Assembly: GCF_000377565.1 (NCBI RefSeq)
Contig: NZ_KB898356.1
Coordinates: 425,142-489,141 of the forward strand
DNA: 64,000 nucleotides
Source: Rhizobium sp. 2MFCol3.1
Lineage (GTDB): Bacteria > Pseudomonadota > Alphaproteobacteria > Rhizobiales > Rhizobiaceae
Reading direction: 5' to 3'
Shown here: piece after piece, positions 28,332-36,943 of the stretch
How positions within the stretch are numbered: position 1 is the stretch's first letter
Layout of the letters: every line of letters starts with the position of its first letter
Notes under the pieces: generated by a model
Database searches by the model: none
The model's input: only the letters and a program-made list of their open reading frames with translations
Told to the model about the DNA's origin: nothing
Position numbers and translations under genes: made by a program

Positions 28332-28443
28332 CTCCGGTCCCTCTGCCTTCTCGCCCAACTTCGCGACGAGACCATGTGTGCCTCACAGGCACGTCCGGGC
28401 TCAACTCAGGCCCGTCTTGCGACGGAACTCGCCGTCACCGGAG
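28332..28443. ncRNA. Candidate structured RNA (stacked hairpins inside a closing helix)
   Basis: A 7-bp closing helix CTCCGGT / ACCGGAG encloses four small hairpins in order: TCTCG/CGAGA, GTGCCT/AGGCAC (loop CAC), CGGGC/GCCCG and GACGG/CCGTC, the last one abutting the closing helix. The strand is not settled, and no promoter or terminator was identified. It matches no RNA family I recognise, and GC-rich DNA forms short stems by chance, so this is a low-confidence call. Confidence 0.3.
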
Positions 28444-28613
28444 GGAGACCATTTTCTGCGAACCCCGGATGAGAGAGCTTGCGTCTTCCTCAAACACCCA
28501 GCGCCGATCCCGCCTTGCCGGCACGCCTGCCGGTGTATCCGATGACGGGACGCCGATAGTGTAGGGGCAGGTTTCGGGCGCGGGGATGAATGAGCGGCCA
28601 AGATTCTTTTAAG

Positions 28614-28946
28614 TTATTGATAGGAAATCAATAAATCCGACAGAAACTCCTGAAGGCGATCGTAGGTAAGATCGGCCTCGAAGACGAGGTCATACGGAAT
28701 TTCCGACGCCCGTATCCCGTCAGCCACGAGCTGTTCGGCCAGGGCGCGGCGCTTTCGGTCCATGGGGCCGCGAACGAGCAGGTCGACATCCGAATGCGAG
28801 CGGAAATCTCCTCGCGCAAGGGATCCGACGAGCGTGATGTCGATGCCCTTGCTGGATGCGTCGCGTAACACCTGCGAAACGGCTGCCGATGCCGCGCTGT
28901 GCCGCCTGTCGCGTCTCCTCGCCATCAGTGTCGTCATTCCGACCAT
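28614..28946 (-). CDS. Orphan MNT-type nucleotidyltransferase (MntA-like)
   Basis: 110 residues. The signature GSLARGDFRSHSDVDLLV is the minimal nucleotidyltransferase motif G-S-x(9-11)-D-x-D, with both catalytic aspartates present. MntA-like proteins act as antitoxins that adenylylate HepT toxins. No HepT-like gene is next to it on either side, so it is an orphan, or the toxin has been lost. A GGAG lies about nine bases upstream of the ATG at 28946. The length is normal for the family. Confidence 0.82.
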   Translation of the reverse strand: MVGMTTLMARRRDRRHSAASAAVSQVLRDASSKGIDITLVGSLARGDFRSHSDVDLLVRGPMDRKRRALAEQLVADGIRASEIPYDLVFEADLTYDRLQEFLSDLLISYQ

Positions 28947-29032
28947 TCAGAAACTCCGATTTCTTTCAACTGTATAGCATTGGAAGATCGGCGAAAAGTG
29001 GCGCGCTGCAGCGCCCGGTTGGCCAAAACACC

Positions 29033-29482
29033 CTAATCCCGCTTCCCCTGAAAGAACCCCCGCAGGATCTCCGCCGCCTGCACCTCGCTCATCCCCGAAT
29101 ACACCTCCGGCGCATGATGGCACGTCGGCTGCGCGTAAAACCGCACCCCGCTATCCACCCCGCCACCCTTCGGATCTTCCGCCCCATAATAGAGCCGGCG
29201 GATGCGCGCGAACGAGATCGCCGCCGCGCACATCGTGCACGGTTCCAGCGTCACATAGAGATCAGCACCCGTCAGTCGCTCCTGGCCGAGCGCCTCGCAG
29301 GCCATGCGGATGGCGGCCACTTCGGCGTGGGCGGTGATGTCGTTGAGCTCGCGGGTGCGGTTGCCGGATGAGGCGATTACGGTGCCGTCGAGGACGACGA
29401 CCGCGCCGATCGGCACCTCGCCGCGCGCCCCCGCGGCACGCGCCTCATCCAGCGCCAGCTCCATAAATTGATTTGTCTTCAC
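29033..29482 (-). CDS. tadA: tRNA-specific adenosine deaminase TadA
   Basis: 149 residues from a GTG at 29482; an ATG at 29464 gives 143. TadA deaminates A34 to inosine in the tRNA-Arg(ACG) anticodon. The zinc site is complete: HAEVAAI with catalytic Glu, and PCTMC. The start VKTNQFMELALDEARAAGARGEVPIGAV is the normal N-terminus, which supports the GTG; the longer open frame to 29560 runs into the promoter of the next gene. It is divergent from the pseudouridine synthase gene, 71 bases away, as in many alphaproteobacteria. Confidence 0.93.
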   Translation of the reverse strand: MKTNQFMELALDEARAAGARGEVPIGAVVVLDGTVIASSGNRTRELNDITAHAEVAAIRMACEALGQERLTGADLYVTLEPCTMCAAAISFARIRRLYYGAEDPKGGGVDSGVRFYAQPTCHHAPEVYSGMSEVQAAEILRGFFQGKRD

Positions 29483-29553
29483 GATCCGACAATTTCCACT
29501 TAACCGCAGGGGCGCGAACTGATAGAAGGCCCCAAAAGGCAGGCAAACAACAA

Positions 29554-31689
29554 ATGACATTCAAAGACAAGCCAAAACGGCCGGGTGGCAAGCCATCCCC
29601 GCGCGATACCGGCGCGAAATCGGGCGAGAAGCCCGCAAGGAAGTTCGCAAAATCGGCTGACAAGGCGGATGCCGTGTCCGACGTGACGAGCGACAGCAAG
29701 GCGGAACGCATCTCTAAGGTGATGGCGCGCGCCGGCGTTGCCTCGCGTCGCGATATCGAGCGCATGATCCTCGATGGCCGCGTCACGCTGAACGGCAAGC
29801 CGCTGGACACGCCCGTCGTCAACGTCACGCTGACCGACAAGATCGAAGTCGACGGCATGCCGATCCGCGGCATCGAGCGCACCCGTCTGTGGCTCTACCA
29901 CAAGCCGGCCGGCCTGGTGACCACCAATGCCGATCCGGAAGGCCGCCCGACCGTATTCGACAACCTGCCGGACGATCTGCCGCGCGTCATGTCGATCGGC
30001 CGCCTCGACATCAATACCGAAGGTTTGCTGCTCTTGACCAACGATGGTGGCCTGGCGCGTGCGCTGGAACTGCCGACGACAGGCTGGCTGCGCCGCTACC
30101 GCGTGCGCGCCCACGGCGAGATCGACCAGGAAGCGCTCGACAAGCTGAAGGACGGCATCGCTGTCGACGGCGTGCTCTACGGCGCCATCGAAGCGACGCT
30201 CGACAAGGTGCAGGGCTCCAACGTTTGGCTCACCATGGGCCTGCGTGAAGGCAAGAACCGCGAAATCAAGAACGTGCTCGGCGCGCTCGGTCTTGACGTC
30301 AACCGTCTGATCCGCATCTCCTACGGCCCGTTCCAGCTCGGCGATATCCCCGAGCGGGCGGTAATCGAAGTGCGTGGCCGCACCCTGCGCGACCAGCTCG
30401 GCCCACGCCTGATCGAGGATGCCAAGGCCAATTTCGACGCGCCGATCTACAACGCGCCCGCCGTGACCGAGGAAGAGGAAGCCGACGCCAAGCCTGAGCG
30501 CCGCGAACGCTCGTGGAAGCCGGAAGACAAGCGCGAACGCGCGCTGAGCCGCCTCGACACCAAGCGCGATGATAAACGCGACGACCGCCGTGGCGGCGAT
30601 CGCGATGGCGGCCGTGGCCCAAGCCGTGGTGGCGACCGCAAGGACGAGGGCCCGAAGCGTCCCGCACTCGGCAGCCGCCGCAACGCCAATGTCTGGATGG
30701 CGCCCGGCGCCCGTCCGCTCGGCGAAAAGGCAGCCGCTAAGGCCGAGAAGAACGCCCAGACGGCGCTCCGCCGTGGCGAAAAGCCTGGCCGCTCCAAGCC
30801 GCAGCCGACAAGCTACGACGAAGGTCCGCGCGTACAGATCAACCGCGCCCGCGACGAAGAGGGCGAATGGATCCGCTCCAGCGATGTGAGCCGCGACGAC
30901 GACCGCAAGCGCGGCGGCGACCGTGGTGATCGCGGCTTCGGTGACCGTCCCCGTGGTGACCGCTCCTTCGGTGATCGTGGTGACCGCTCCGGCGGCGACC
31001 GCACGGCACGCGGCGACCGGCCTTATGGTGATCGCCCACCCCGTGGCGACCGCCCCTTTGGCGACAAGCCGCGTGGCGAACGCAAGCCGCGCGAGGATGG
31101 CGACCGTCCGCGCTCCTTCGGCGACCGTCCCCCTCGTGGCGACAGGCCACGCGGCGATCGGCCTTTCGGTGATCGTCCTCCCCGTGGTGACCGGCCGACA
31201 GGCGACCGTCCGTTCGCAGCAAAGCCTCGCGGCGACCGCAGGCCGCGTGAGGATGGCGACGACCGTCCCCGTTCCTTCAGCGATCGTCCCCCACGTGGAG
31301 ACCGGCCGTTCGGCGACAAGCCGCGCCGTCCGCGCGAAGAGGGCGACGAGCGTCCCCGCGCCAACCGTTTCTCCGGCGAGGCTCGCTCCGAGCGTCCGGC
31401 CGGCGAGCGTTCGTATGGCGACCGGCCCCGTGGAGAACGTCCGCAGGGTGACCGTCCCCAGGGCGAACGCCCACGCGGTGATCGTCCCTTCGGCGACAAA
31501 CCACGTGGCGACAAGCCACGCGGCAAGAGCTTTGGCGGCAAGCCAAGCGGCTCCAAGCCGGGTGCGAAGAGTTTTTCGGGCAAGCCTTCGGGCGATCGTC
31601 CCGGTGGCGGAGGCAAGCCCTCGGGCGGGCCGTCGCGTGGTGGACCAAAAGGCAAGGGAATAGGACGCGGTGCGGATCGTCGGCGGTGA
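29554..31689 (+). CDS. RsuA/RluB-type pseudouridine synthase with long Arg/Gly/Asp-rich tail
   Basis: 711 residues; a normal RluB is about 250-300. An S4 domain lies at about residues 52-100 (ISKVMARAGVASRRDIERMI), and the catalytic domain at 110-285, with GRLDINTEGLLLLTNDG holding the catalytic Asp 152. It isomerises uridine in rRNA, most likely 23S. From about residue 300 onward there are about 400 low-complexity residues, and after residue 445 it is almost all GDRP, PRGDRP and FGDRP-type repeats, ending in a Gly/Ser/Lys-rich part. Such tails are usually disordered and bind RNA. The ATG at 29554 is chosen over the frame start at 29473. It overlaps rsmD by 20 bases. Confidence 0.9.
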   Translation: MTFKDKPKRPGGKPSPRDTGAKSGEKPARKFAKSADKADAVSDVTSDSKAERISKVMARAGVASRRDIERMILDGRVTLNGKPLDTPVVNVTLTDKIEVDGMPIRGIERTRLWLYHKPAGLVTTNADPEGRPTVFDNLPDDLPRVMSIGRLDINTEGLLLLTNDGGLARALELPTTGWLRRYRVRAHGEIDQEALDKLKDGIAVDGVLYGAIEATLDKVQGSNVWLTMGLREGKNREIKNVLGALGLDVNRLIRISYGPFQLGDIPERAVIEVRGRTLRDQLGPRLIEDAKANFDAPIYNAPAVTEEEEADAKPERRERSWKPEDKRERALSRLDTKRDDKRDDRRGGDRDGGRGPSRGGDRKDEGPKRPALGSRRNANVWMAPGARPLGEKAAAKAEKNAQTALRRGEKPGRSKPQPTSYDEGPRVQINRARDEEGEWIRSSDVSRDDDRKRGGDRGDRGFGDRPRGDRSFGDRGDRSGGDRTARGDRPYGDRPPRGDRPFGDKPRGERKPREDGDRPRSFGDRPPRGDRPRGDRPFGDRPPRGDRPTGDRPFAAKPRGDRRPREDGDDRPRSFSDRPPRGDRPFGDKPRRPREEGDERPRANRFSGEARSERPAGERSYGDRPRGERPQGDRPQGERPRGDRPFGDKPRGDKPRGKSFGGKPSGSKPGAKSFSGKPSGDRPGGGGKPSGGPSRGGPKGKGIGRGADRRR

Positions 31690-32230
31690 GTTTCGCGGAC
31701 GGTCGCTCGCCGTGCCTAAATCCAACGACATCCGGCCGACTGCCGACCGGACGCGTGAGAGCCTGTTCAATATTCTGAGCCATGCCTATCCGGAATGCGT
31801 CGATGGCACCCGGATACTCGATCTCTTTGCCGGCACCGGCGCGGTCGGTCTGGAAGCCGTCTCGCGCGGCTGCCGCCATGCGCTCTTCGTTGAAAATAGC
31901 GTCGAGGGCAGGGGTCTGCTCTGGGAAAACATCGATGCGCTCGGTCTGCACGGCAAGACGCGCATCCTGAGGCGCGACGCGACCGATCTCGGGAGCGTCG
32001 GCAATCTTGAGCCGTTCCAGTTCCTCTTCGCCGACCCGCCTTATGGCAAGGGTCTCGGCGAGAAGGCAATGGCCGCTGCCGCCAAGGGTGGTTGGCTGTT
32101 TCCGGGCGCGATTGCCGTGCTCGAGGAGCGCGCCGACGTTGCCGTTTCGGTCGATCCTTCCTATCTGTTCCTGGAAAGCCGGATTTTCGGCGATACCAGG
32201 GTGCATTTCTACCGCTACCAGCCGGAGTAG
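31670..32230 (+). CDS. rsmD: 16S rRNA guanine-966 N2-methyltransferase
   Basis: 186 residues from a GTG. It methylates G966 of 16S rRNA. The start MRIVGGEFRGRSLAVP, the SAM loop ILDLFAGTGAVGLEAVSRG, and the catalytic FADPPYG (D/N-PPY) are all present. The gene starts inside the 3' end of the pseudouridine synthase gene, so the two rRNA-modification enzymes are co-translated. The patatin gene follows after 23 bases. Confidence 0.95.
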   Translation: MRIVGGEFRGRSLAVPKSNDIRPTADRTRESLFNILSHAYPECVDGTRILDLFAGTGAVGLEAVSRGCRHALFVENSVEGRGLLWENIDALGLHGKTRILRRDATDLGSVGNLEPFQFLFADPPYGKGLGEKAMAAAAKGGWLFPGAIAVLEERADVAVSVDPSYLFLESRIFGDTRVHFYRYQPE

Positions 32231-32253
32231 GTAGCGGCTATCGGGGGTAAAGG

Positions 32254-33153
32254 GTGACACAGCAGGCCGAAAAGACCAGTTCCGCGTTCCCTGCTCTCGA
32301 AGATGTCGCCTTCGGCGCGTCGCCGCGTATCGCGATTGCGTTCGGCGGCGGCGGCGCCCGCGGGCTTGCCCATATCCACGTCATCGAAACGCTTGATGAA
32401 CTCGGCATCCGCCCGGTGGCGATATCGGGTTCCTCGATCGGCGCCATCATGGGCGCCGGCATGGCGGCCGGCATGACCGGCGAGGCCATCCGCGAACACG
32501 CGCTGATGACCGTCGGCAACAAGACCGCCGTGGTGAGCCGTCTCTGGGGCTTGCGCCCGCAGACGGTGCGCGACGCCGTGGCGAACGGCGTGCGCATCGG
32601 TCAGTTCAACCTCGAACGCATCCTGAAAGCATTTCTCCCGGCCGATCTCCCCGATCGCTTCGAGGATCTGCCGATCCCGATGACGGTGACCGCCACCGAT
32701 TATTACGGCCAGCAGGAAGTGCTGGTGAGCGAAGGCCAGCTGTTTCCGGCACTCGCAGCCTCCTCGGCCATCCCCGCCGTCTTCATGCCGGTCCGGCTGC
32801 ATGGCCGGGTGATGATCGACGGCGGCATCAGCAATCCTGTCCCCTATGAGTGCCTGATGGACCGCGCCGATATCGTCATCGGCATCGATGTCGTCGGCGC
32901 GCCCGAGGGCGACGGCACCCATATCCCGAACCGCATGGAAAGCATCTTCGGCTCCGGCCAGCTGATGATGCAGACGGCGATCACCCTCAAACTCCGCATC
33001 CAGCCCCCCCACATCTTCCTCCGCCCCGCCGTCGGCCGCACCGGCGTCATGGATTTTCTAAAAGCCCGCGAAGTGCTGGCCATGTCTCAAGGCGTGAAGG
33101 ATGAGCTGAAATATGCGCTCGACGGGGCGATCGAGGCGCATGCGCGGGGATGA
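32254..33153 (+). CDS. Patatin-like phospholipase, RssA-like
   Basis: 299 residues from a GTG at 32254. The patatin features are all present: the oxyanion loop FGGGGARGLAHI, the nucleophile GSSIG (Ser in GxSxG), and DGGISN with the dyad Asp. RssA-like members are annotated as acyl hydrolases, but the substrate is unknown. AAAG and GGGGG precede the start. It ends the rRNA-modification transcription unit. No signal peptide is evident, so it is probably cytoplasmic or membrane-associated. Confidence 0.92.
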   Translation: MTQQAEKTSSAFPALEDVAFGASPRIAIAFGGGGARGLAHIHVIETLDELGIRPVAISGSSIGAIMGAGMAAGMTGEAIREHALMTVGNKTAVVSRLWGLRPQTVRDAVANGVRIGQFNLERILKAFLPADLPDRFEDLPIPMTVTATDYYGQQEVLVSEGQLFPALAASSAIPAVFMPVRLHGRVMIDGGISNPVPYECLMDRADIVIGIDVVGAPEGDGTHIPNRMESIFGSGQLMMQTAITLKLRIQPPHIFLRPAVGRTGVMDFLKAREVLAMSQGVKDELKYALDGAIEAHARG

Positions 33154-33192
33154 TGATGGCCATACATATGGTGGTCGGGTCGGATGCTCTGA

Positions 33193-33498
33193 TCACTTGC
33201 AGTCCAAGTAACGTAGCAAGTCCAACACCGACATCGATATTGTCGCTGCCGCGGCAAAGAAGGTTGAAAGAGCAATCAAAGCGCCGATTAGACTAGCGAA
33301 CCAGCCGAGCTTTACCTCACTCCTTAGTTTCTTGCCGTCCCAATAAAGACCGCCTTTTCCGTCTGCCCCGAGCAAATTCATTCCTTGCCGGCTCATCGGC
33401 TTCACATCTTTGGGCCAATCGTCGGGTGTATCCACATCGGCAAAGGGCTGCTGACGTGCGCTGTTCCAATCGATTCGCTTGTCGCTGGTTGATCCCAC
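33193..33498 (-). CDS. Small membrane protein of unknown function
   Basis: 101 residues from a GTG at 33498 with AGGAG seven bases upstream. A hydrophilic N-terminus (about residues 1-65, with DTPDDWPKDVKPMSRQGMNLLGADGK) is followed by one hydrophobic segment, LGWFASLIGALIALSTFFAAAATISMSVLDLL. I do not recognise the family. It lies between the patatin gene and the antiporter gene; the next gene on the same strand starts upstream at 35340. Confidence 0.7.
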   Translation of the reverse strand: MGSTSDKRIDWNSARQQPFADVDTPDDWPKDVKPMSRQGMNLLGADGKGGLYWDGKKLRSEVKLGWFASLIGALIALSTFFAAAATISMSVLDLLRYLDCK

Positions 33499-33531
33499 TT
33501 GACGCTCCTATTACCCAAACGCCGCTATGAT

Positions 33532-35340
33532 TTATGCATCCGCCACCGCATCCCCTGTACCCGCCAGCGGGTCCTGCGAGAAATCCATGGTCCGCTTCGG
33601 CTTGACCAGCGGCTCCGGCTTGACCGGTTGCGAGTAGAGCATGTCGCGGCCTGCCTGCAGTCCCTCGGTGACCTGGAGCACCAGCCGCTGCTCGTCGCGG
33701 CGGCGGATGTCTTCGCCGATCTCGTAGGCGGCGGCCTCGCTGATGCCGAGCGCTTCCAGCGTCCGGCGCCCGAACAGCAAGCCCGATTCCAGCGTCTCGC
33801 GCAGCTCATAGTCGACGTTGAGGTTGCGCAGCGCGATCGAGTGGACGCGGTCGTAGGAGCGCACGAAGAGCTTGGCTTCGGGGTAGTCGGCCTGCACCAG
33901 CTCGACGATTTTGTCGGTCACTTCCCGCTTCTGCGTGCAGACGACGACGATCTTGGCATGGTCAATGCCGGATGCCCGCAGCACGTCCTTGCGTGTGCCG
34001 TCGCCGAAATAGATGCGGAAGCCGAAGGAGGAGGCCTGGCGGATACGATCGGCAGAGGTGTCGATGACGGTCACCGCGCGCCCGCCGGCAAGCAGGATCT
34101 GCGCCGCGATCTGGCCGAAACGCGAGAAGCCGATCATCAGCACATCGGCGCCCGCACCCTCGAAATCCTCTTCCAGCGTCTCCGTCGTCTCGCCGCTCTC
34201 TAGCCGCTTGGCAAGCTTGGTGCCGATCGGCGTCAGCGCCATGGAGAGCGTCACGATGGCGATCAACAGGGACGCCGTGCTCGAAGGCATCAGCGACGAA
34301 GCGCCCGCCGTCGAAAACAGCACGAAGCCGAACTCCCCGCCCTGCGGCAGCAGGAAAGCGATGCGGATCGCGTCATTGTGATCGGAGCCGGTAACGCGGC
34401 AGAGCCCGTAGATGATGAGCGCCTTCGCGGCCATGACAACAGGCACGGTGACGAGGATGACGAGTGCGTTGTCCCAGAGCACGTCGAGCTGCAGTGACAG
34501 GCCGACGGCGATGAAGAAGATGGCGAGAAGCACGCCGCGGAAGGGCTCGATATCCGCTTCCAACTCGTGTCGGTAAGAGGATTCCGCCAGCATCACGCCC
34601 GCCAGGAACGCCCCCATGGCCATCGATAGCCCGGCCATCTGCATCAGCGTCGCCGATCCCATGACGACGAATAGTGCGGCCGCGATCATCGCCTCGCGCG
34701 CGCCGGTGCTGGCTATGATCTGGAACAGCGGCGTCAGCAGATAGCGCCCCATGACGATCATCGCGCCCACCGCGCCGATGGCGATCGCGAAATCGACGAT
34801 CGGCGTGCCGTGGCCCTTGCCTGTGTCGAGAATGTTGATCAGCGCCAGAAGCGGCACGATGGCGAGGTCCTGGAACAACAGCATCGAGAAGGACCGCTGG
34901 CCATATCGAGTGCTCACATCGCCGTCGTCCTCGAGGATCTGCATGGCAAAGGCGGTGGACGACAGCGCCAGGCCGAAGCCGGCGATGATGCTGCCGCGCC
35001 AGTCGAGCAGGCCGGAGAGATCGGCGAGCGCCGTCAGCACCAGCCCGGTCAGGATGACCTGCGCCGTGCCCAGCCCGAAGATGTCGCGCCGCATCTGCCA
35101 TAGGCGGCTCGGCTTCAGCTCCAGGCCGATGATGAAAAGCAGGAACACGACGCCGAGCTCGGCGACGTTGAGGATCTGCTCGCCATCCGTCAGCCCGTGA
35201 AAGATCGGGCCGATCACCACGCCGGCGGCGAGATAGCCGAGCACCGTTCCAAGCCCCAGCCGCTTGAAGATCGGGGCCGAAACGACGGTGCCGCCGAGCA
35301 GCAGGATCGTTTCGGTGAAGAGGGCGTTGGGCTCGGACAT
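33532..35340 (-). CDS. Monovalent cation:proton antiporter-2 (KefB/KefC type)
   Basis: 602 residues. The first 380 or so hold about 12-13 membrane helices (for example LGTVLGYLAAGVVIGP and ELGVVFLLFIIGLELKPSRLW, the GLEL signature of CPA2 antiporters). Then comes a TrkA-N-like nucleotide-binding domain (VLMIGFSRFGQIAAQILL, a Gly-rich loop with F-S in place of G-x-G, and VTVIDTSADR). KefB/C proteins move potassium out in exchange for protons, protecting against electrophiles in a glutathione-dependent way. No KefF/KefG partner is adjacent. It is divergent from pmbA. Confidence 0.9.
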   Translation of the reverse strand: MSEPNALFTETILLLGGTVVSAPIFKRLGLGTVLGYLAAGVVIGPIFHGLTDGEQILNVAELGVVFLLFIIGLELKPSRLWQMRRDIFGLGTAQVILTGLVLTALADLSGLLDWRGSIIAGFGLALSSTAFAMQILEDDGDVSTRYGQRSFSMLLFQDLAIVPLLALINILDTGKGHGTPIVDFAIAIGAVGAMIVMGRYLLTPLFQIIASTGAREAMIAAALFVVMGSATLMQMAGLSMAMGAFLAGVMLAESSYRHELEADIEPFRGVLLAIFFIAVGLSLQLDVLWDNALVILVTVPVVMAAKALIIYGLCRVTGSDHNDAIRIAFLLPQGGEFGFVLFSTAGASSLMPSSTASLLIAIVTLSMALTPIGTKLAKRLESGETTETLEEDFEGAGADVLMIGFSRFGQIAAQILLAGGRAVTVIDTSADRIRQASSFGFRIYFGDGTRKDVLRASGIDHAKIVVVCTQKREVTDKIVELVQADYPEAKLFVRSYDRVHSIALRNLNVDYELRETLESGLLFGRRTLEALGISEAAAYEIGEDIRRRDEQRLVLQVTEGLQAGRDMLYSQPVKPEPLVKPKRTMDFSQDPLAGTGDAVADA

Positions 35341-35458
35341 CCGCTAAGCTTCTTTCAATGGTCATGGTTGCGCAAGCAGCGCGAAAAAGAATCGGCACCG
35401 TCGGCCTTGATGCTTTCCGTAGCGCACAATAAATGGAACGCGAAGGAAAGGCCAAACC

Positions 35459-36805
35459 ATGTCCTCTGAAATTGATTCTTCGACGCTTCTCTCCCGCGCC
35501 AGCCAGCTGATCGATCTCGCAAAAAAAGCGGGCGCCGATGCCGCCGATGCGGTGGTCGTCCGCTCCCGCTCGCAATCCGTCAGCGTGCGGCTCGGCAAGG
35601 TGGAGGAAACCGAATCCTCCGAGAGCGATGATTTTTCGCTGCGCGTCTTCGTCGGCAAGCGTGTTGCCAGCGTCTCGGCCAATCCAGGCTTCGACATGGC
35701 GGTGCTCGCCGAGCGCGCGGTCGCCATGGCCAAGGTCTCGCCGGAAGATCCCTTCGCGTGTCTGGCGGATGAGAGCCGGCTCGCCAAATCCTATCCAGAC
35801 CTGCAGCTGCTCGACAACACCGAGGTCTCCGCCGACCAGCTGCGCGAGGCAGCGCTTGCAACGGAAGCGGCCGGCCTTGCGGTCAATGGCGTCACCAATT
35901 CCTCGGGCGCCGGCGCTTCGGCCGGTCGCGGCGGCATGGTGCTCGTCACCTCGCACGGCTTTGAAGGCAGCTACATGGGCTCGCGCTTCGGCCGCTCCGT
36001 CAGCGTCATCGCCGGCGAGGGCACCGGCATGGAGCGCGATTACGATTTCGACAGCCGCATCTATTTCTCCGAGCTTGATGATCCCGCGGAAATCGGCCGT
36101 CGCGCCGGCGAGCGCGCCGTCAAGCGCCTGAAGCCGCGCCAGGTTGATACCGGCAAGAACGTCACCGTGATCTTCGATCCGCGTATCGCCCGCGGCTTCG
36201 TCGGCCACATCGCCGGCGCCATCAACGGCGCGTCGGTCGCCCGCAAGACCAGCTTCCTGCGCGACAAGATGGGCGAGCAGGTGCTGAAATCCGGCCTCTC
36301 GATCACCGACGATCCGATGATCGTGCGCGGCCCGGCCTCGCGCCCCTTCGATGGCGAAGGTGTTTCCGGCGAGCGCATGGTGATGATCGAGGACGGCGTG
36401 TTGAAGCACTGGTTCCTTTCGACGTCGACCGCCCGCGAGATCGGCATGGAAACCAACGGCCGTGGCGTGCGCGGCGGCAATGCCGTGACGCCCGCCTCGA
36501 CCAACCTCGCGCTCGAGCCCGGTGATATCTCGCCCGAGGACCTGATCCGCGGCGTCGGCAACGGCTTCTACGTCACCGAGCTGATCGGCCAGGGCGTCAA
36601 CATGATCACCGGCGAATACAGCCGCGGCGCCACCGGTTTCTGGATCGAAAACGGTGAATTGACCTTCGCGGTTTCCGAAGTGACCATTGCATCGAACCTC
36701 AAGGAGATGTTCATGCGGGTAACGCCTGCCAACGATATCGACCGCAAGTACGGAGTAGCTGCTCCGACCCTCGCGATCGAGGGAATGACGCTGGCCGGAC
36801 GGTGA
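35459..36805 (+). CDS. pmbA: TldD/PmbA-family metalloprotease subunit
   Basis: 448 residues. PmbA (TldE) with TldD forms a heterodimeric protease that processes microcin precursors and some antitoxins. The C-terminal half includes GVRGGNAVTPASTNLALEPGD and FYVTELIGQGVNMITGEYSRGATGFWIENG, both family signatures. The zinc-binding HExxxH motif belongs to TldD and is absent here, as expected for PmbA. It is divergent from the antiporter gene, and a repeat lies before the next gene. Confidence 0.93.
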   Translation: MSSEIDSSTLLSRASQLIDLAKKAGADAADAVVVRSRSQSVSVRLGKVEETESSESDDFSLRVFVGKRVASVSANPGFDMAVLAERAVAMAKVSPEDPFACLADESRLAKSYPDLQLLDNTEVSADQLREAALATEAAGLAVNGVTNSSGAGASAGRGGMVLVTSHGFEGSYMGSRFGRSVSVIAGEGTGMERDYDFDSRIYFSELDDPAEIGRRAGERAVKRLKPRQVDTGKNVTVIFDPRIARGFVGHIAGAINGASVARKTSFLRDKMGEQVLKSGLSITDDPMIVRGPASRPFDGEGVSGERMVMIEDGVLKHWFLSTSTAREIGMETNGRGVRGGNAVTPASTNLALEPGDISPEDLIRGVGNGFYVTELIGQGVNMITGEYSRGATGFWIENGELTFAVSEVTIASNLKEMFMRVTPANDIDRKYGVAAPTLAIEGMTLAGR

Positions 36806-36812
36806 TCGCGGG

Positions 36813-36920
36813 CTAAAGCGCGTCGCGATCTTTCAGATTCGCTTGTTGCGCTTTAGGTCTTTCTTTTACCGCATGTCTTCATCGCAAAACCGCTTCACAC
36901 TTTTGCGCGACATGCTCTAG
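36813..36920. repeat. Dispersed rhizobial intergenic repeat (inverted ends)
   Basis: The ends CTAAAGCGCGTCGCG (36813) and GCGCGACATGCTCTAG (to 36920) are imperfect inverted copies. The middle has the AT-richer stretch with CTTTCTTTTACCGCATGTC and AAAACCGCTTCACAC. I recognise the wording from intergenic repeats that occur many times in Rhizobiaceae and Brucellaceae chromosomes, from memory. Only this copy is visible in the window. Confidence 0.6.
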
Positions 36921-36943
36921 CCGCTGACGGATTGGAACTTGGG

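Larger units (their letters stand above)
27970..28613. other. Long gene-free region with repeat and hairpins
   Basis: About 640 bases. It begins with a small inverted repeat (CCTCCC / GGGAGG, near 28029-28047), then a half RIME (28097-28142), then the hairpin cluster 28332-28443, and another hairpin GCCGGCA / TGCCGGT at 28517-28534. An open frame at 28274-28564 (96 residues, plus) has no recognisable family and runs through the hairpins, so I do not call it a gene. Confidence 0.5.

Noticed and set aside
28332..28443. tRNA gene suggested by the 7-bp closing helix
   Set aside because: The span is 112 bases, there is no T-arm (GGTTCGA-type) and no anticodon arm; a tRNA does not fit.
28274..28564. 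Plus-strand open frame of 96 codons in the gap before the MNT gene
   Set aside because: No family resemblance, poor start context, and it runs through the hairpin cluster.
30886..31650. Array-like repeats that could be mistaken for a CRISPR or minisatellite
   Set aside because: The repeats are in frame and encode GDRP-type residues; there are no uniform direct repeats with unique spacers.
29500..31770. Minus-strand open frame of 756 codons opposite the pseudouridine synthase
   Set aside because: It mirrors the repetitive tail and the real core; its composition comes from the complement of the GDRP repeats.
34373..36409. Minus-strand open frame of 678 codons across the antiporter and pmbA genes
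   Set aside because: It spans two real genes in a different frame and opposite orientation; no motif supports it.
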